Assembly (NCBI GenBank): GCA_951812395.1
Contig: CATOSD010000002.1
Coordinates: forward strand, 920,442 to 984,441
Source of the DNA: an uncultured Dehalococcoidia bacterium
GTDB taxonomy: Bacteria; Chloroflexota; Dehalococcoidia; Lucifugimonadales; CATOSD01
DNA length: 64,000 nucleotides
Direction: 5' to 3'
The translations under genes were made by a program, and so were the position numbers. Below, in pieces: positions 34,397 to 41,328 of this stretch (positions are counted from its first letter, which is position 1; every line of letters begins with the position of its first letter). The notes under the pieces were generated by a model that had not been told where the DNA came from, searched no databases, and saw only the letters and a program-made list of their open reading frames with translations.

Positions 34397-34753
34397 CTAG
34401 AACGGCGGAGGCAGCTTTTCCTTAACCTCCGCCGGCAGGTTGGCGTACCACTCGCGCAGACGCCTGCGTTCTTCCTCCAGCCGCTTGCGTTCTTCCTCGC
34501 GGCCCTCTTCGCGCGCCTCCGCCAGGCGTCTTTCGTTCATTCTTCGAGCCAACATCGACAGTACCTCCCAGGTTCCAATCAGCAGCAGCGTGAATCCCGT
34601 TGCGCCGGCAGCGCCAATCATCACCGCCACCACGGTTGCCGGCACACTGTCCGCTCGGTTGATGAAGATTTCGTAGTAGCCCACTAAGGTGGCGATTATC
34701 CAGGCTGACACCACCGATGCCACGACGTACTTGACCTCGTCGTCTCTGAACAT
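34397..34753 (-). CDS. Small membrane protein with a charged coiled-coil tail
   Basis: A 118-residue protein. Residues about 10-30 and 43-65 are hydrophobic segments, followed by a highly charged helix rich in R and E (AREEGREEERKRLEEERRRL) and a short WYANLPAEVKEKLPPPF end. No known domain is recognised. The ATG at 34753 has weak upstream signals. The tail may oligomerise or bind a partner in the cytoplasm. Confidence 0.65.
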   Translation of the reverse strand: MFRDDEVKYVVASVVSAWIIATLVGYYEIFINRADSVPATVVAVMIGAAGATGFTLLLIGTWEVLSMLARRMNERRLAEAREEGREEERKRLEEERRRLREWYANLPAEVKEKLPPPF

Positions 34754-34802
34754 TCTATCCGACTAGTTTGGCTGGCTCAACGGTAGTGAGTCTCTCACGC
34801 GC

Positions 34803-35471
34803 TCACGCGTCGTGTTCGATGCCGAGGGAGGCGAGGAGGGCGCGGGGGTTGTCGTCGAGGAGGGTGAGCGCCTCGCGTTCATCCAGGCCGGCGCCGCGGG
34901 CCACTCGTAGGGCGTGCTCGCGCGACAGGAGGTCTCCGGGCTCGTGGGTGTCCGAGTCCAGCACCATGCCGGCGTTGGCCGCGCGGGCGATACGCGCGAC
35001 GTGGCCGTTGGTGAGGCTGTGGCCCCTGCGTGAGGAGATTTCCAGGTAGACGCCGTTGGCCGCGGCGATGGCGGCCTCGTCCGGGGTGATGAGCCCGGGG
35101 TGGGCGAGGATGTTGACGTGGCTTGAGCTGACGGCGGCGTGGTTGGTGCCCGGCTCCACCGGCTCGACGATTGTTTCGCCGTGGACGTTTACCACTTTCG
35201 CGCCGAGCGCTCTGGCCTCCCTCGCGAGGAGGTCGATGTCCTGCTTGGGGGTGTGGGTTATCTCCACGCCCGGCAGAGCGAGGATATCCCAGCGCTCGGA
35301 GGCCATCCGGCAGTCGATAGTCAGGGTCTTGAGGACGTACTCGAGGTTTCCGGCGCCCACGTGGTCGGTGATGGCCATTACACGATAGCCGAGGACGTGC
35401 GCGCGGCGGATAAGCTCGACCGGAGAGAGCACACCGTCGCTGAGGAAGGTGTGCGTGTGGAAGTCGAACAC
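34803..35471 (-). CDS. PHP-domain phosphoesterase, histidinol-phosphatase-like
   Basis: A 222-residue PHP protein. FHTHTFLSDG, ITDH, GVEI, HPG and SDTHEPGD carry the metal ligands of the trinuclear site. It is short and lacks extra domains, like many stand-alone PHP phosphatases annotated as histidinol phosphatase. Its 5' end is 6 bp after the TPP-domain gene, so the two are probably co-transcribed. No other histidine genes are nearby, so the name is generic. Confidence 0.85.
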   Translation of the reverse strand: MFDFHTHTFLSDGVLSPVELIRRAHVLGYRVMAITDHVGAGNLEYVLKTLTIDCRMASERWDILALPGVEITHTPKQDIDLLAREARALGAKVVNVHGETIVEPVEPGTNHAAVSSSHVNILAHPGLITPDEAAIAAANGVYLEISSRRGHSLTNGHVARIARAANAGMVLDSDTHEPGDLLSREHALRVARGAGLDEREALTLLDDNPRALLASLGIEHDA

Positions 35472-35477
35472 GGAGGG

Positions 35478-36044
35478 CTACTCTTCGCGGAGCTTGGCCG
35501 CCATCCGGCGCATCGCTCCGGCGGTGTCGCCGATGTAGACTTCGGGAAGCTCTTCGCCGTGGGTGACCTTGAGGCAGACGAATACGGGACCCTTGGCGCT
35601 CATGATGTTGGGAAGCTCGTTGACGAGGTCTTCGAGGTTGTCCAGCTCGAAGCTCTCCCGGAAGCCGGCGTCCTTGGCGATTCCGGCCAGGTTCACCCTG
35701 CCCGCGCCCGGCACCGGCTGCCCGCCGGTGGTGAAGTACATGCCGTCTTCGAACACGAAGTGGACCAGGTTATCCGGCTCCTGGTCGGCGATGGTGACAA
35801 GCGAGCCGAGGTTCATCAGCAGGCCGCCGTCGCCGTCCAGCACCACGATTCGCTTGTCCGGGCGCGCGAGCGCAAGGCCGAGGGCCACGGACGACGCCTT
35901 GCCCATGGCGCCGAAGATCGGCAGGTCCAGGTCGTGGTTGGACGAGACGGACTCCCAGTAGCGGTTGGGGGTCATGGTGCTGACTACCAGCGAGTCCTGG
36001 CGACCGTCGTTGATGGCCTTGATGGCGTCTAGCGAGTGAATCAC
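35478..36044 (-). CDS. Lone TPP-binding domain protein (sulfopyruvate/phosphonopyruvate decarboxylase beta type)
   Basis: A 188-residue protein equal to only the C-terminal (PP) domain of TPP enzymes. The thiamine-diphosphate motif is VVLDGDGGLLMNLGSL (GDG...N). MGKASSVALGLALARP before it is typical. Sulfopyruvate and phosphonopyruvate decarboxylases are split into such alpha and beta chains. The expected PYR-domain chain is not encoded upstream or downstream, so the partner must be elsewhere or the enzyme works differently. Confidence 0.72.
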   Translation of the reverse strand: MIHSLDAIKAINDGRQDSLVVSTMTPNRYWESVSSNHDLDLPIFGAMGKASSVALGLALARPDKRIVVLDGDGGLLMNLGSLVTIADQEPDNLVHFVFEDGMYFTTGGQPVPGAGRVNLAGIAKDAGFRESFELDNLEDLVNELPNIMSAKGPVFVCLKVTHGEELPEVYIGDTAGAMRRMAAKLREE

Positions 36045-36132
36045 AGCGGATGGTCTCCTGTGCAGGGATTGGCCGGTTTGCTGGGGATATTGTATGGCGA
36101 AGGCTGGGCCAGTTCAACCGCGGGCGCGACGA

Positions 36133-36381
36133 CTATGCCGGGGCCGGTGTGGGAGGGCGTCGATTGGGGTGGTACAAAAGCGGCCTTTTCTGAAACTGTA
36201 ACATTCCGTGTCTTTCGTAGCTGGCGGCTGTTTCATCGAGGGCGACAAAGGTAGTCCGGCTGTCCCGAATTGGTGGGAAATCGGCGAGAAGTCGAGGGGC
36301 CTGGTAACGAAACGGGATGGGGTGTTTCGCCGGGCTCGCCGGGGCGCTGGCGTCGGGTCGGTTGTAGGTGATGGAGGGCAT
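36133..36381 (-). CDS. Leaderless small ORF, module copy B
   Basis: An 82-residue frame starting MPSITYNRPDASAPASP. The ATG at 36381 lies 6 nt after the -10 box of the promoter at 36388-36416, so transcription should begin at or next to the start codon and no ribosome binding site exists. The segment LLADFPPIRDSR, then ETAASYERHGML, matches parts of copies A and C. The protein is Pro/Arg-rich without a recognised fold. It may be a real small protein of this lineage or a degenerate mobile unit. Confidence 0.45.
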   Translation of the reverse strand: MPSITYNRPDASAPASPAKHPIPFRYQAPRLLADFPPIRDSRTTFVALDETAASYERHGMLQFQKRPLLYHPNRRPPTPAPA

Positions 36382-36387
36382 GTGGGG

Positions 36388-36416
36388 AGAGTAGCACGGA
36401 TGTGCTGGCGTGTCAA
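36388..36416 (-). promoter_or_regulatory. Promoter with palindrome in the spacer (module copy B)
   Basis: On the minus strand, TTGACA (36416-36411), a 17-nt spacer and TACTCT (36393-36388). The spacer contains AGCACATCCGTGCT at 36393-36406. The first 23 bases are identical to copy A at 497-519. Confidence 0.7.
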
Positions 36417-36459
36417 GGGGGGGTTGGGGGATCTGGATTCGAGCATTCACTACAGGCAA

Positions 36460-36737
36460 AAGGGACGCGGCGGTTATCTAGAGTGGAGGCGCGTGAAATG
36501 CCGCACGGCGAGCCCTTTTGGGCATCGGGACCCGAGGCTACATCTTAGATAACGGCGAGTGGAGGTGGGCGGACGAATCTGATCAGTAAACGTCCACTGA
36601 CAGAACCCGGTTCATCTGTTCGTCCTTGTTGACAGATTCACAGCTTGTTTCTTACGATTTGGGATGCGAAAGTGTGTTCTATGCCGCACCTGCAATCACA
36701 ATTGGCCATTGTCAGCCGACTTGCACGAGGAATTGCT
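36460..36737. other. Intergenic stretch before the membrane-protein gene
   Basis: It holds a separated inverted repeat (GGTTATCTA near 36474 and TAGATAAC near 36546) and the promoter at 36629. No gene is seen. Confidence 0.45.
36629..36658 (+). promoter_or_regulatory. Promoter of the polytopic membrane protein gene
   Basis: TTGACA (36629-36634), an 18-nt spacer and TACGAT (36653-36658). It lies 80 bp before the ATG at 36738. Confidence 0.55.
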
Positions 36738-37607
36738 ATGGCAAAGAAGAAGCCACGGCGACAGAGGACGAGGAATCAACTCCGCAGTAGTCAAGCCAAT
36801 TCACCCCTCCAGTCAGAGAATCGAGCAGCACAGAAAGTCAGGGAAGCTGCCGATTCAGAGGAGGGGGAAGGGCAAGACTACTTCAGTTCACACGCCCTCA
36901 CCCATGCGTTCCGCCTTATAGGCATCGCGCCGATAGCAGTCCTAGTAGCTTCCTTGTCGCTACACGACCTCTTCCCAAGGTACATCCCCCACTGGTTCCA
37001 ACCAATAGTCGATAAACAGGTCGCAGTGCTGACTCTGAGCGCAGGACACGCAACAATTGTTGGCCTGTGGATAGGTAACAGAGGAAGATTCAATTGGAGT
37101 GGTTTCGCTCTGTTGATCGCTGCTAGTGCGACGGCCCTCGCTGGAATTCGAACGATAGGTGATAGCATACCAGGCCAAGTCGTTGCTGTGATGCTACTTC
37201 TGTTAGCCGGACCAGCGGTGTGGGCCGAGTGGCTAAGCACCAAGACGCTACGGTTATTGAGATTTGCACGGACTCGTCGGGGCATCATAACCATCTTGGT
37301 TGTTGTGTTTGTAGTACTAGTGACATACAACCAGGCTATGGACGAAAACTACATTAGGAACTGGCTACTCATCCCTCTCGCCATTCTTACTGCAATGGTC
37401 ATCGGCGCTTGCATTCTCTGGTTCTTGCTAAGGTTGATCTACAGGTACGTTCCGACTGCTGTAGGTTGGCTCTGTGCGGCTGTAGTCGCCGTTTACAAGC
37501 GCCTGTTGGAAACTACGGGTTCGGTGGCGAGGAGGGTGCGGAGGTTGCTCAGGTCGGGCAGGCCGAGGATGCGGGAGAGGCCGTCGTCGAGGGCGCGGCG
37601 GGCCTGA
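36738..37607 (+). CDS. Polytopic membrane protein, unknown function
   Basis: A 289-residue protein starting MAKKKPRRQR after GAGGA. A basic N-terminal about 60 residues is followed by about six hydrophobic segments in pairs (for example IAPIAVLVASLSL, VVAVMLLLLAGPAVW, IITILVVVFVVLVTY, LIPLAILTAMVIGACILWFL). The codon use is lower in GC than its neighbours. The last about 38 residues, which are Arg-rich, are the complement of the conserved-looking minus-strand frame at 37493-37669, so the original 3' end is probably lost. No family is recognised. Confidence 0.6.
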   Translation: MAKKKPRRQRTRNQLRSSQANSPLQSENRAAQKVREAADSEEGEGQDYFSSHALTHAFRLIGIAPIAVLVASLSLHDLFPRYIPHWFQPIVDKQVAVLTLSAGHATIVGLWIGNRGRFNWSGFALLIAASATALAGIRTIGDSIPGQVVAVMLLLLAGPAVWAEWLSTKTLRLLRFARTRRGIITILVVVFVVLVTYNQAMDENYIRNWLLIPLAILTAMVIGACILWFLLRLIYRYVPTAVGWLCAAVVAVYKRLLETTGSVARRVRRLLRSGRPRMRERPSSRARRA

Positions 37608-37669
37608 CAATCTCTCATTGCGGGGAGACGGTCGAGCTCCTCTTCCTGCATTTCCCAAATGGTTCTTAA
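37493..37669 (-). pseudogene. C-terminal fragment of an unidentified protein fused to an IS relic
   Basis: The minus-strand frame encodes about 59 residues: MLRTIWEMQEEELDRLPAM, then QARRALDDGLSRILGLPDLS and EPVVSNRRL, with regular heptad-like helices and strong codon-position GC bias. It overlaps the end of the membrane-protein gene. Its first 12 codons match the start of the IS5-type transposase at 57735 (TRQETLGTIWE), and the following bases upstream match that IS's end. It therefore looks like a gene end joined to an IS remnant. Confidence 0.5.
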
Positions 37670-37725
37670 CATCTCTTGTTGCGTTTGTGGGTTAGGACTT
37701 TAAGATTGAGTTACCAAACATCCAC
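37640..37725. mobile_element. Relic of an IS5-type element end
   Basis: 37650-37687 matches 57699-57736 (transposase start region) and 37682-37720 matches 57791-57829 (element end) with mostly transition differences; about 50 bp between them is deleted here. It is a degenerate terminal fragment. Confidence 0.6.
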
Positions 37726-37912
37726 TGAGGGAATAGAGCCACCAGCGCTTGTGGTTGGTCCGGCGTTGCCTTTTCTAGGCCAACGGCCTTGTGCCAATGT
37801 CTACGTCCATTCGTCTCATACCAGACTCCTTTGTGGCGTCGTGTTTGGTTTTATTGCAATGGGTTCTGTCTCAAATGCGGCCGCGCGCGCGCCTGGGCGC
37901 ACGGCAAGCGGT
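37726..37912. other. Gene-free stretch
   Basis: No frame with a supported start or motif. It lies between an IS relic and the 3' end of the lipoprotein gene. Confidence 0.4.
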
Positions 37913-38668
37913 TTAGGGCCAGCAGGGTTGCCCTGCAAAAATTCCAGTCCGCTGAACACACGGTGTCGGAATGGGCCTAAGGGGCCTAGGCGTCGGCGTC
38001 GCAGATAGGTGTCTGAGGTGCGACGGCAAGGGCCTGGGTGTCAACCATGTGAAGTCCGTCAAGTCAATTGTGGGCAAGGGTCTGGGCGTCGGTGTCGGCG
38101 TCCATGTCGGCCAGGGCGTTGACGTGGGTACGGACAAGTTGTGGAGGTAGTCCGAAAGATCGATTGTGGGCAAGGGTCTAGGCGTCGGTGTCGGCGGCCA
38201 TGTCGGCCAGGGCGCTAACGTGGGCACGGACAAGATGTGGAGGCTGTCCGACAGGTCGATTGTCGGTGCGGGCCTAGGCGTGCGGGTGGGGGGGTTCGGA
38301 TTGTCAATAGTCAGCAGCTTGGCATCGATGCCGCCGATCTCTTTGAACTGTCTGGCAACCTGTGTCTGAATGGGCCAGGGCCAGAAACCCTTGATAATCT
38401 TCTTCTTGCCCGAATCCCCGTACACAATGCCGTACCAGGCCTCTGCGTAGCTGGCGGCCGGGTAGCCCGCGTCGTCAAGGCGGCGGAGCGTGTTCTCAAG
38501 CTCCGCCTTCAACTCGTCTTTCTCCGCTGTCAGCGATTCCCATGTTTCCGGTGTAGAGTTGCCGCCAAGCGTCACTCTCAGAACCTCGGCGTCAGAGTCG
38601 CTACCGCACCCAAAGGCCAGAACGGCAATCGCGAGCATCACGGCTATGGCCGCCCACCGTATCGACAT
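37913..38668 (-). CDS. Lipoprotein-like protein with Pro-rich 32-residue repeats
   Basis: A 251-residue protein. A signal segment ends in LAFGC (Cys21), which fits a weak lipobox. Residues 30-115 form a mixed domain (SLTAEKDELKAELENTLRRL, then YAEAWYGIVYGDSGKKKII). The C-terminal half is three repeats of 32 residues (PRPLPTIDLSDYLHNLSVP, then TPWPTWTPTPT). The repeats are likely an extended cell-surface stalk or a wall-spanning linker. It lies 26 bp downstream of a small membrane-protein gene on the same strand. Confidence 0.65.
   Translation of the reverse strand: MSIRWAAIAVMLAIAVLAFGCGSDSDAEVLRVTLGGNSTPETWESLTAEKDELKAELENTLRRLDDAGYPAASYAEAWYGIVYGDSGKKKIIKGFWPWPIQTQVARQFKEIGGIDAKLLTIDNPNPPTRTPRPAPTIDLSDSLHILSVPTLAPWPTWPPTPTPRPLPTIDLSDYLHNLSVPTSTPWPTWTPTPTPRPLPTIDLTDFTWLTPRPLPSHLRHLSATPTPRPLRPIPTPCVQRTGIFAGQPCWP
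38064..38351. repeat. Three 96-bp in-frame tandem repeats in the lipoprotein gene
   Basis: Units start at 38064, 38160 and 38256, exactly 96 bp apart on the plus strand (TCRATTGTGGGCAAGGGTCT in the first two). The unit keeps the reading frame. The third copy diverges in its second half. Confidence 0.75.
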
Positions 38669-38694
38669 CCTTTCTCCTTTCGCCCGTGAGGCCG

Positions 38695-39000
38695 TCAGAA
38701 GATAGAGCGAAGCACCCAGTTAGTCACTGCGAGCAAGATAGCGAAACCTGTCACCGCTCGCATAATCGGGATCCCGAGGGTAGCGTAGTTTCTGAATGAC
38801 TGGGAAAAGCCGCCCACGACGCAAACTGCCATCGGCGCTAGAACTAGAACCGACACCCAGAATACGAACCAGGGCGTGAGACCTGTTCGCAGCGCAGCGC
38901 TCCAGAGCCAGGCCAGAATGACTGAAGCAAGCGTGTTCGCGAGAAGCAACAGAGGGAGCGCTCCCAGGATTGCACTCCAATATTCTCTGCTGTCTGACAT
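38695..39000 (-). CDS. Small membrane protein
   Basis: A 101-residue protein with three hydrophobic segments: LPLLLLANTLASVILAWLW, FVFWVSVLVLAPMAVCVVGG and IMRAVTGFAILLAVTNWVL. No family is recognised. It is followed 26 bp later by the lipoprotein gene and may form an operon with it. Confidence 0.55.
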   Translation of the reverse strand: MSDSREYWSAILGALPLLLLANTLASVILAWLWSAALRTGLTPWFVFWVSVLVLAPMAVCVVGGFSQSFRNYATLGIPIMRAVTGFAILLAVTNWVLRSIF

Positions 39001-39436
39001 TCATTGACCTTTTGGCCATCTCGATCAACCATGCCATCGGCTTGAAGTCGCCATGCAGCCAGCGCACAAAGGGCGTGTTGTGGTATGCGTAGGTGTGCTT
39101 GGTCCTGTGTGTCAGTTCTCTCCACTTGGCTGTAACCCAGAGCTCATTCCTCAGGATTCGTCCAATGCCGCTCCACAGCCCTCGGCCTACCCTAGTGTGG
39201 GCAGCGTACATTGCGCCGGAGTCTGTTTCAAGGTGTACCCTACCGTTCCGGCGGCGGCCACACGGCCCACTCCTTCCATCGCCAAAGGGAGGGGTCCGCA
39301 GGTTGTCGGCGATGTCGGTTACCGAGCCGGTGCGCCGATTCCCCTGTCGCGGAGGTGTTGGGCGAGGCGGACGCTCAGGGCTTACTCGCGGATGTTTTCG
39401 GTGCTCGCCGACAAGCTCTCATTCGCCTCTTGGCCA
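39001..39436. other. Stretch without a convincing gene
   Basis: A minus-strand frame from 39211 (MYAAHTRVGRGLWSGIGRI, then KHTYAYHNTPFVRWLHGDFK) has amino-acid composition better than chance, but it loses its sense after about 75 codons where it enters the membrane-protein gene in another frame. It may be a gene fragment. Confidence 0.3.
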
Positions 39437-39460
39437 GGCGGTTCGCGAACCGCCCCTACG
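39437..39460. repeat. Dispersed palindrome GGCGGTTCGCGAACCGCC, copy 3
   Basis: A perfect palindrome followed by CCTACG, 90 bp after the UbiX-like stop on its downstream side. Confidence 0.85.
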
Positions 39461-39496
39461 GTCTGGTAGCCGACCGCGCTAGATACCTCGGCCAGT

Positions 39497-39534
39497 CACC
39501 CCAATCCTCACCTTCCCCCTGCGAGGGGGAAGGA
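39497..39534. repeat. Dispersed C-rich hairpin repeat
   Basis: CACCCCAATCCTCACCTTCC with the arms CCTTCCCCCT-GCG-AGGGGGAAGG gives a 10-bp stem just downstream of the UbiX-like gene. Confidence 0.8.
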
Positions 39535-39550
39535 ACATTGCCGGTTCCTG

Positions 39551-40156
39551 TCACGTCCGCGGGCCCTCGTAGCGCATGTTGGCCGGGAGGGCGTCGGTGA
39601 GGCCGAGGGCGGTGAGGACGCGCTGGGCGACGAACTGGACCATGTCGTCGATGGTGCGCTGGCGCAGGTAGAAGGCGGGCTCGGGCGGCAGTATGGTTGC
39701 GCCTAGCTGTGCGAGCTCGGTGAGGTTGCGCAGGTGGATGGCGCTTAAGGGCGACTCGCGGGGTACGACGACGAGGGGGCGGCGCTCCTTGATGCAGACG
39801 TCGGCGGCGCGTCGCACTAGGTTGTCGGCGAGGCCGTGGGCGACGGCGGCTGCGGTGGCCATGCTGCATGGCACGATGACCATGCCCAGCGTGGGATAGG
39901 TGCCGCTGGCGATGGGCGCGCGCAGGTCCCCGACCTGGTGGAATGTGAAAGCGCCTGTCGCGTCCCAGCGCTCGAGGGCCGAGCCGAAAGACTCGTCCAT
40001 CTCCTCGCGCCAGACCATCCGAGCGGCGGAGGAGGCGGTGGTGACGACGGGGACGTCGGAGGCGAGGAGCCGGCCGATCACGGCGTCAGCGAGGGCGGAG
40101 CCACTGGCGCCGGTGATGCCCACGACGACGGGTTTTTCGCTGGGTGCGTTTGGCAT
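39551..40156 (-). CDS. UbiX-family flavin prenyltransferase
   Basis: A 201-residue protein. The N-terminal GITGASGSALA flavin-binding loop, VIVPCSMATAAAVAHGLADN, then RRPLVVVPRESPLSAIHLRNL and PPEPAFYLRQRTIDDM are the UbiX hallmarks. It joins dimethylallyl phosphate to FMN to make prenyl-FMN for a UbiD decarboxylase. The ATG at 40156 is used because the sequence upstream is a dispersed repeat. Together with the UbiA- and UbiD-like genes it fits the late futalosine menaquinone steps (MqnM-type role). Confidence 0.9.
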   Translation of the reverse strand: MPNAPSEKPVVVGITGASGSALADAVIGRLLASDVPVVTTASSAARMVWREEMDESFGSALERWDATGAFTFHQVGDLRAPIASGTYPTLGMVIVPCSMATAAAVAHGLADNLVRRAADVCIKERRPLVVVPRESPLSAIHLRNLTELAQLGATILPPEPAFYLRQRTIDDMVQFVAQRVLTALGLTDALPANMRYEGPRT

Positions 40157-40173
40157 GGTGCTGGGCTGCAAAG

Positions 40174-40273
40174 TCACCCCCATCCTAACCTTCCCCCTGC
40201 GAGGTGGAAGGGACCAAGTGGAGTCGGGCCTGCTGTCACGCCCATCCTGCCCTTCCCCCGTCAAGGAGGAAGA
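40174..40273. repeat. Two adjacent C-rich hairpin repeats
   Basis: Copies at 40174-40213 (CACCCCCATCCTAACCTTCC, then CCCTGCGAGGTGGAAGGG) and 40236-40273 (CACGCCCATCCTGCCCTTCC, then CCGTCAAGGAGGAAG) lie head to tail between the UbiX- and UbiA-like genes. Confidence 0.8.
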
Positions 40274-40286
40274 AACTGGGCCGTGT

Positions 40287-41159
40287 CTATTGTAGCAGAA
40301 GGGCTATGAGCGTCCCGGCGAAGACTGATGTGGAGACGTAGGCGTTGATGCGGAAGAAGGCCATGCCGAAGCGGGAGAGGTCGTGGGGGGAGACGAGGGT
40401 GTGCTTGTAGACGAGCAGCGCGGCGGCGATGATGCATCCGGCGAAGTAGGGCCAGCCGAGTCCGAACCAGAAACCGAGGGAAAGGACGCACGCGACGGCG
40501 ACCACATCGAGAGCGCGGGCGAGCCGGAACGCGCTGACTACGCCGAATCTTCGGGCCACGGAGTGGAGGTTGGCCTGCTGGTAGAAGTCGCGGTCCTGGG
40601 TATGGTACAGGATGTCGAAGCTGCCGGCCCAGGTGGCGACGGCGAGCGAGAGCACGAAGGGCTGCCAGCCGTAACTGCCGGTGACGCCTATCCAGGCGGC
40701 GGACGGCGCGATGGCGAGCGCCCAGCCGAGGAGCAGGTTGGCGGCCCAGGTGAATCGCTTGGTGTACGGGTAGAAGACGAGGTAGGCGAGGGCGACGGGC
40801 GCCAGGGCCAGGGCGAGGGTGTTGAGCTGCCAGGCGGCGATAAAGAAAACTACCAGCGAGACCGCGATGAGCGCGCCGAGGTCCGCGACGCGCAGGCGGC
40901 CGCTTGGCAGGTGGCGTCCGGCGTTGCGGGGGTTGCTGGCGTCGATGTGGCGGTCGATGACGCGGTTGGCGGCCATGCCGACCGTTCGAGCGCTGACCAT
41001 CGCGACGGTGATCCATACGAACTGGCGCCAGGTGGGCGGGCCGCCGGCGGCGAGGAGCATGCCGGTGTAGGCGAACGGGAGGGCGTAGAGGCTCTCCTGG
41101 AAGTTGATGGCTCCGAGCATGAGGCGGATTTTGCGGAGTGGTGTCGTGAGTGTGGTCAT
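40287..41159 (-). CDS. UbiA-family prenyltransferase
   Basis: A 290-residue membrane protein with about eight segments. The first Asp-rich motif is NRVIDRHIDASN, and the second region is SFDILYHTQDRDFY. YPYTKRFT is typical of UbiA/MqnP. It attaches a polyprenyl chain to an aromatic ring. Its neighbours UbiX and UbiD suggest the MqnP role in the futalosine route to menaquinone rather than ubiquinone synthesis. Confidence 0.9.
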   Translation of the reverse strand: MTTLTTPLRKIRLMLGAINFQESLYALPFAYTGMLLAAGGPPTWRQFVWITVAMVSARTVGMAANRVIDRHIDASNPRNAGRHLPSGRLRVADLGALIAVSLVVFFIAAWQLNTLALALAPVALAYLVFYPYTKRFTWAANLLLGWALAIAPSAAWIGVTGSYGWQPFVLSLAVATWAGSFDILYHTQDRDFYQQANLHSVARRFGVVSAFRLARALDVVAVACVLSLGFWFGLGWPYFAGCIIAAALLVYKHTLVSPHDLSRFGMAFFRINAYVSTSVFAGTLIALLLQ

Positions 41160-41218
41160 AGTTTAACGCTGTGTATCAGTTCCGCGGGGCGAGTAAGTGA
41201 GGATCTGGATAGCACAGG

Positions 41219-41300
41219 CTCTAGATTCCTCGGCTTCGCTGCGCTGCGCTCGGAATGACAACTCGGCTCCGCTGCGCTGCGCTCGGAATGGCGGTGGTTG
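41219..41300. repeat. Short tandem repeat before the UbiA-like gene
   Basis: Two near-identical units of about 36 bp, each CTCGGCTYCGCTGCGCTGCG followed by CTCGGAATG. They lie between the 3' end of the UbiD-like gene and the start of the UbiA-like gene. Confidence 0.75.
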
Positions 41301-41328
41301 GAGCGCGGACATGACGCTTGGTAGGTCG

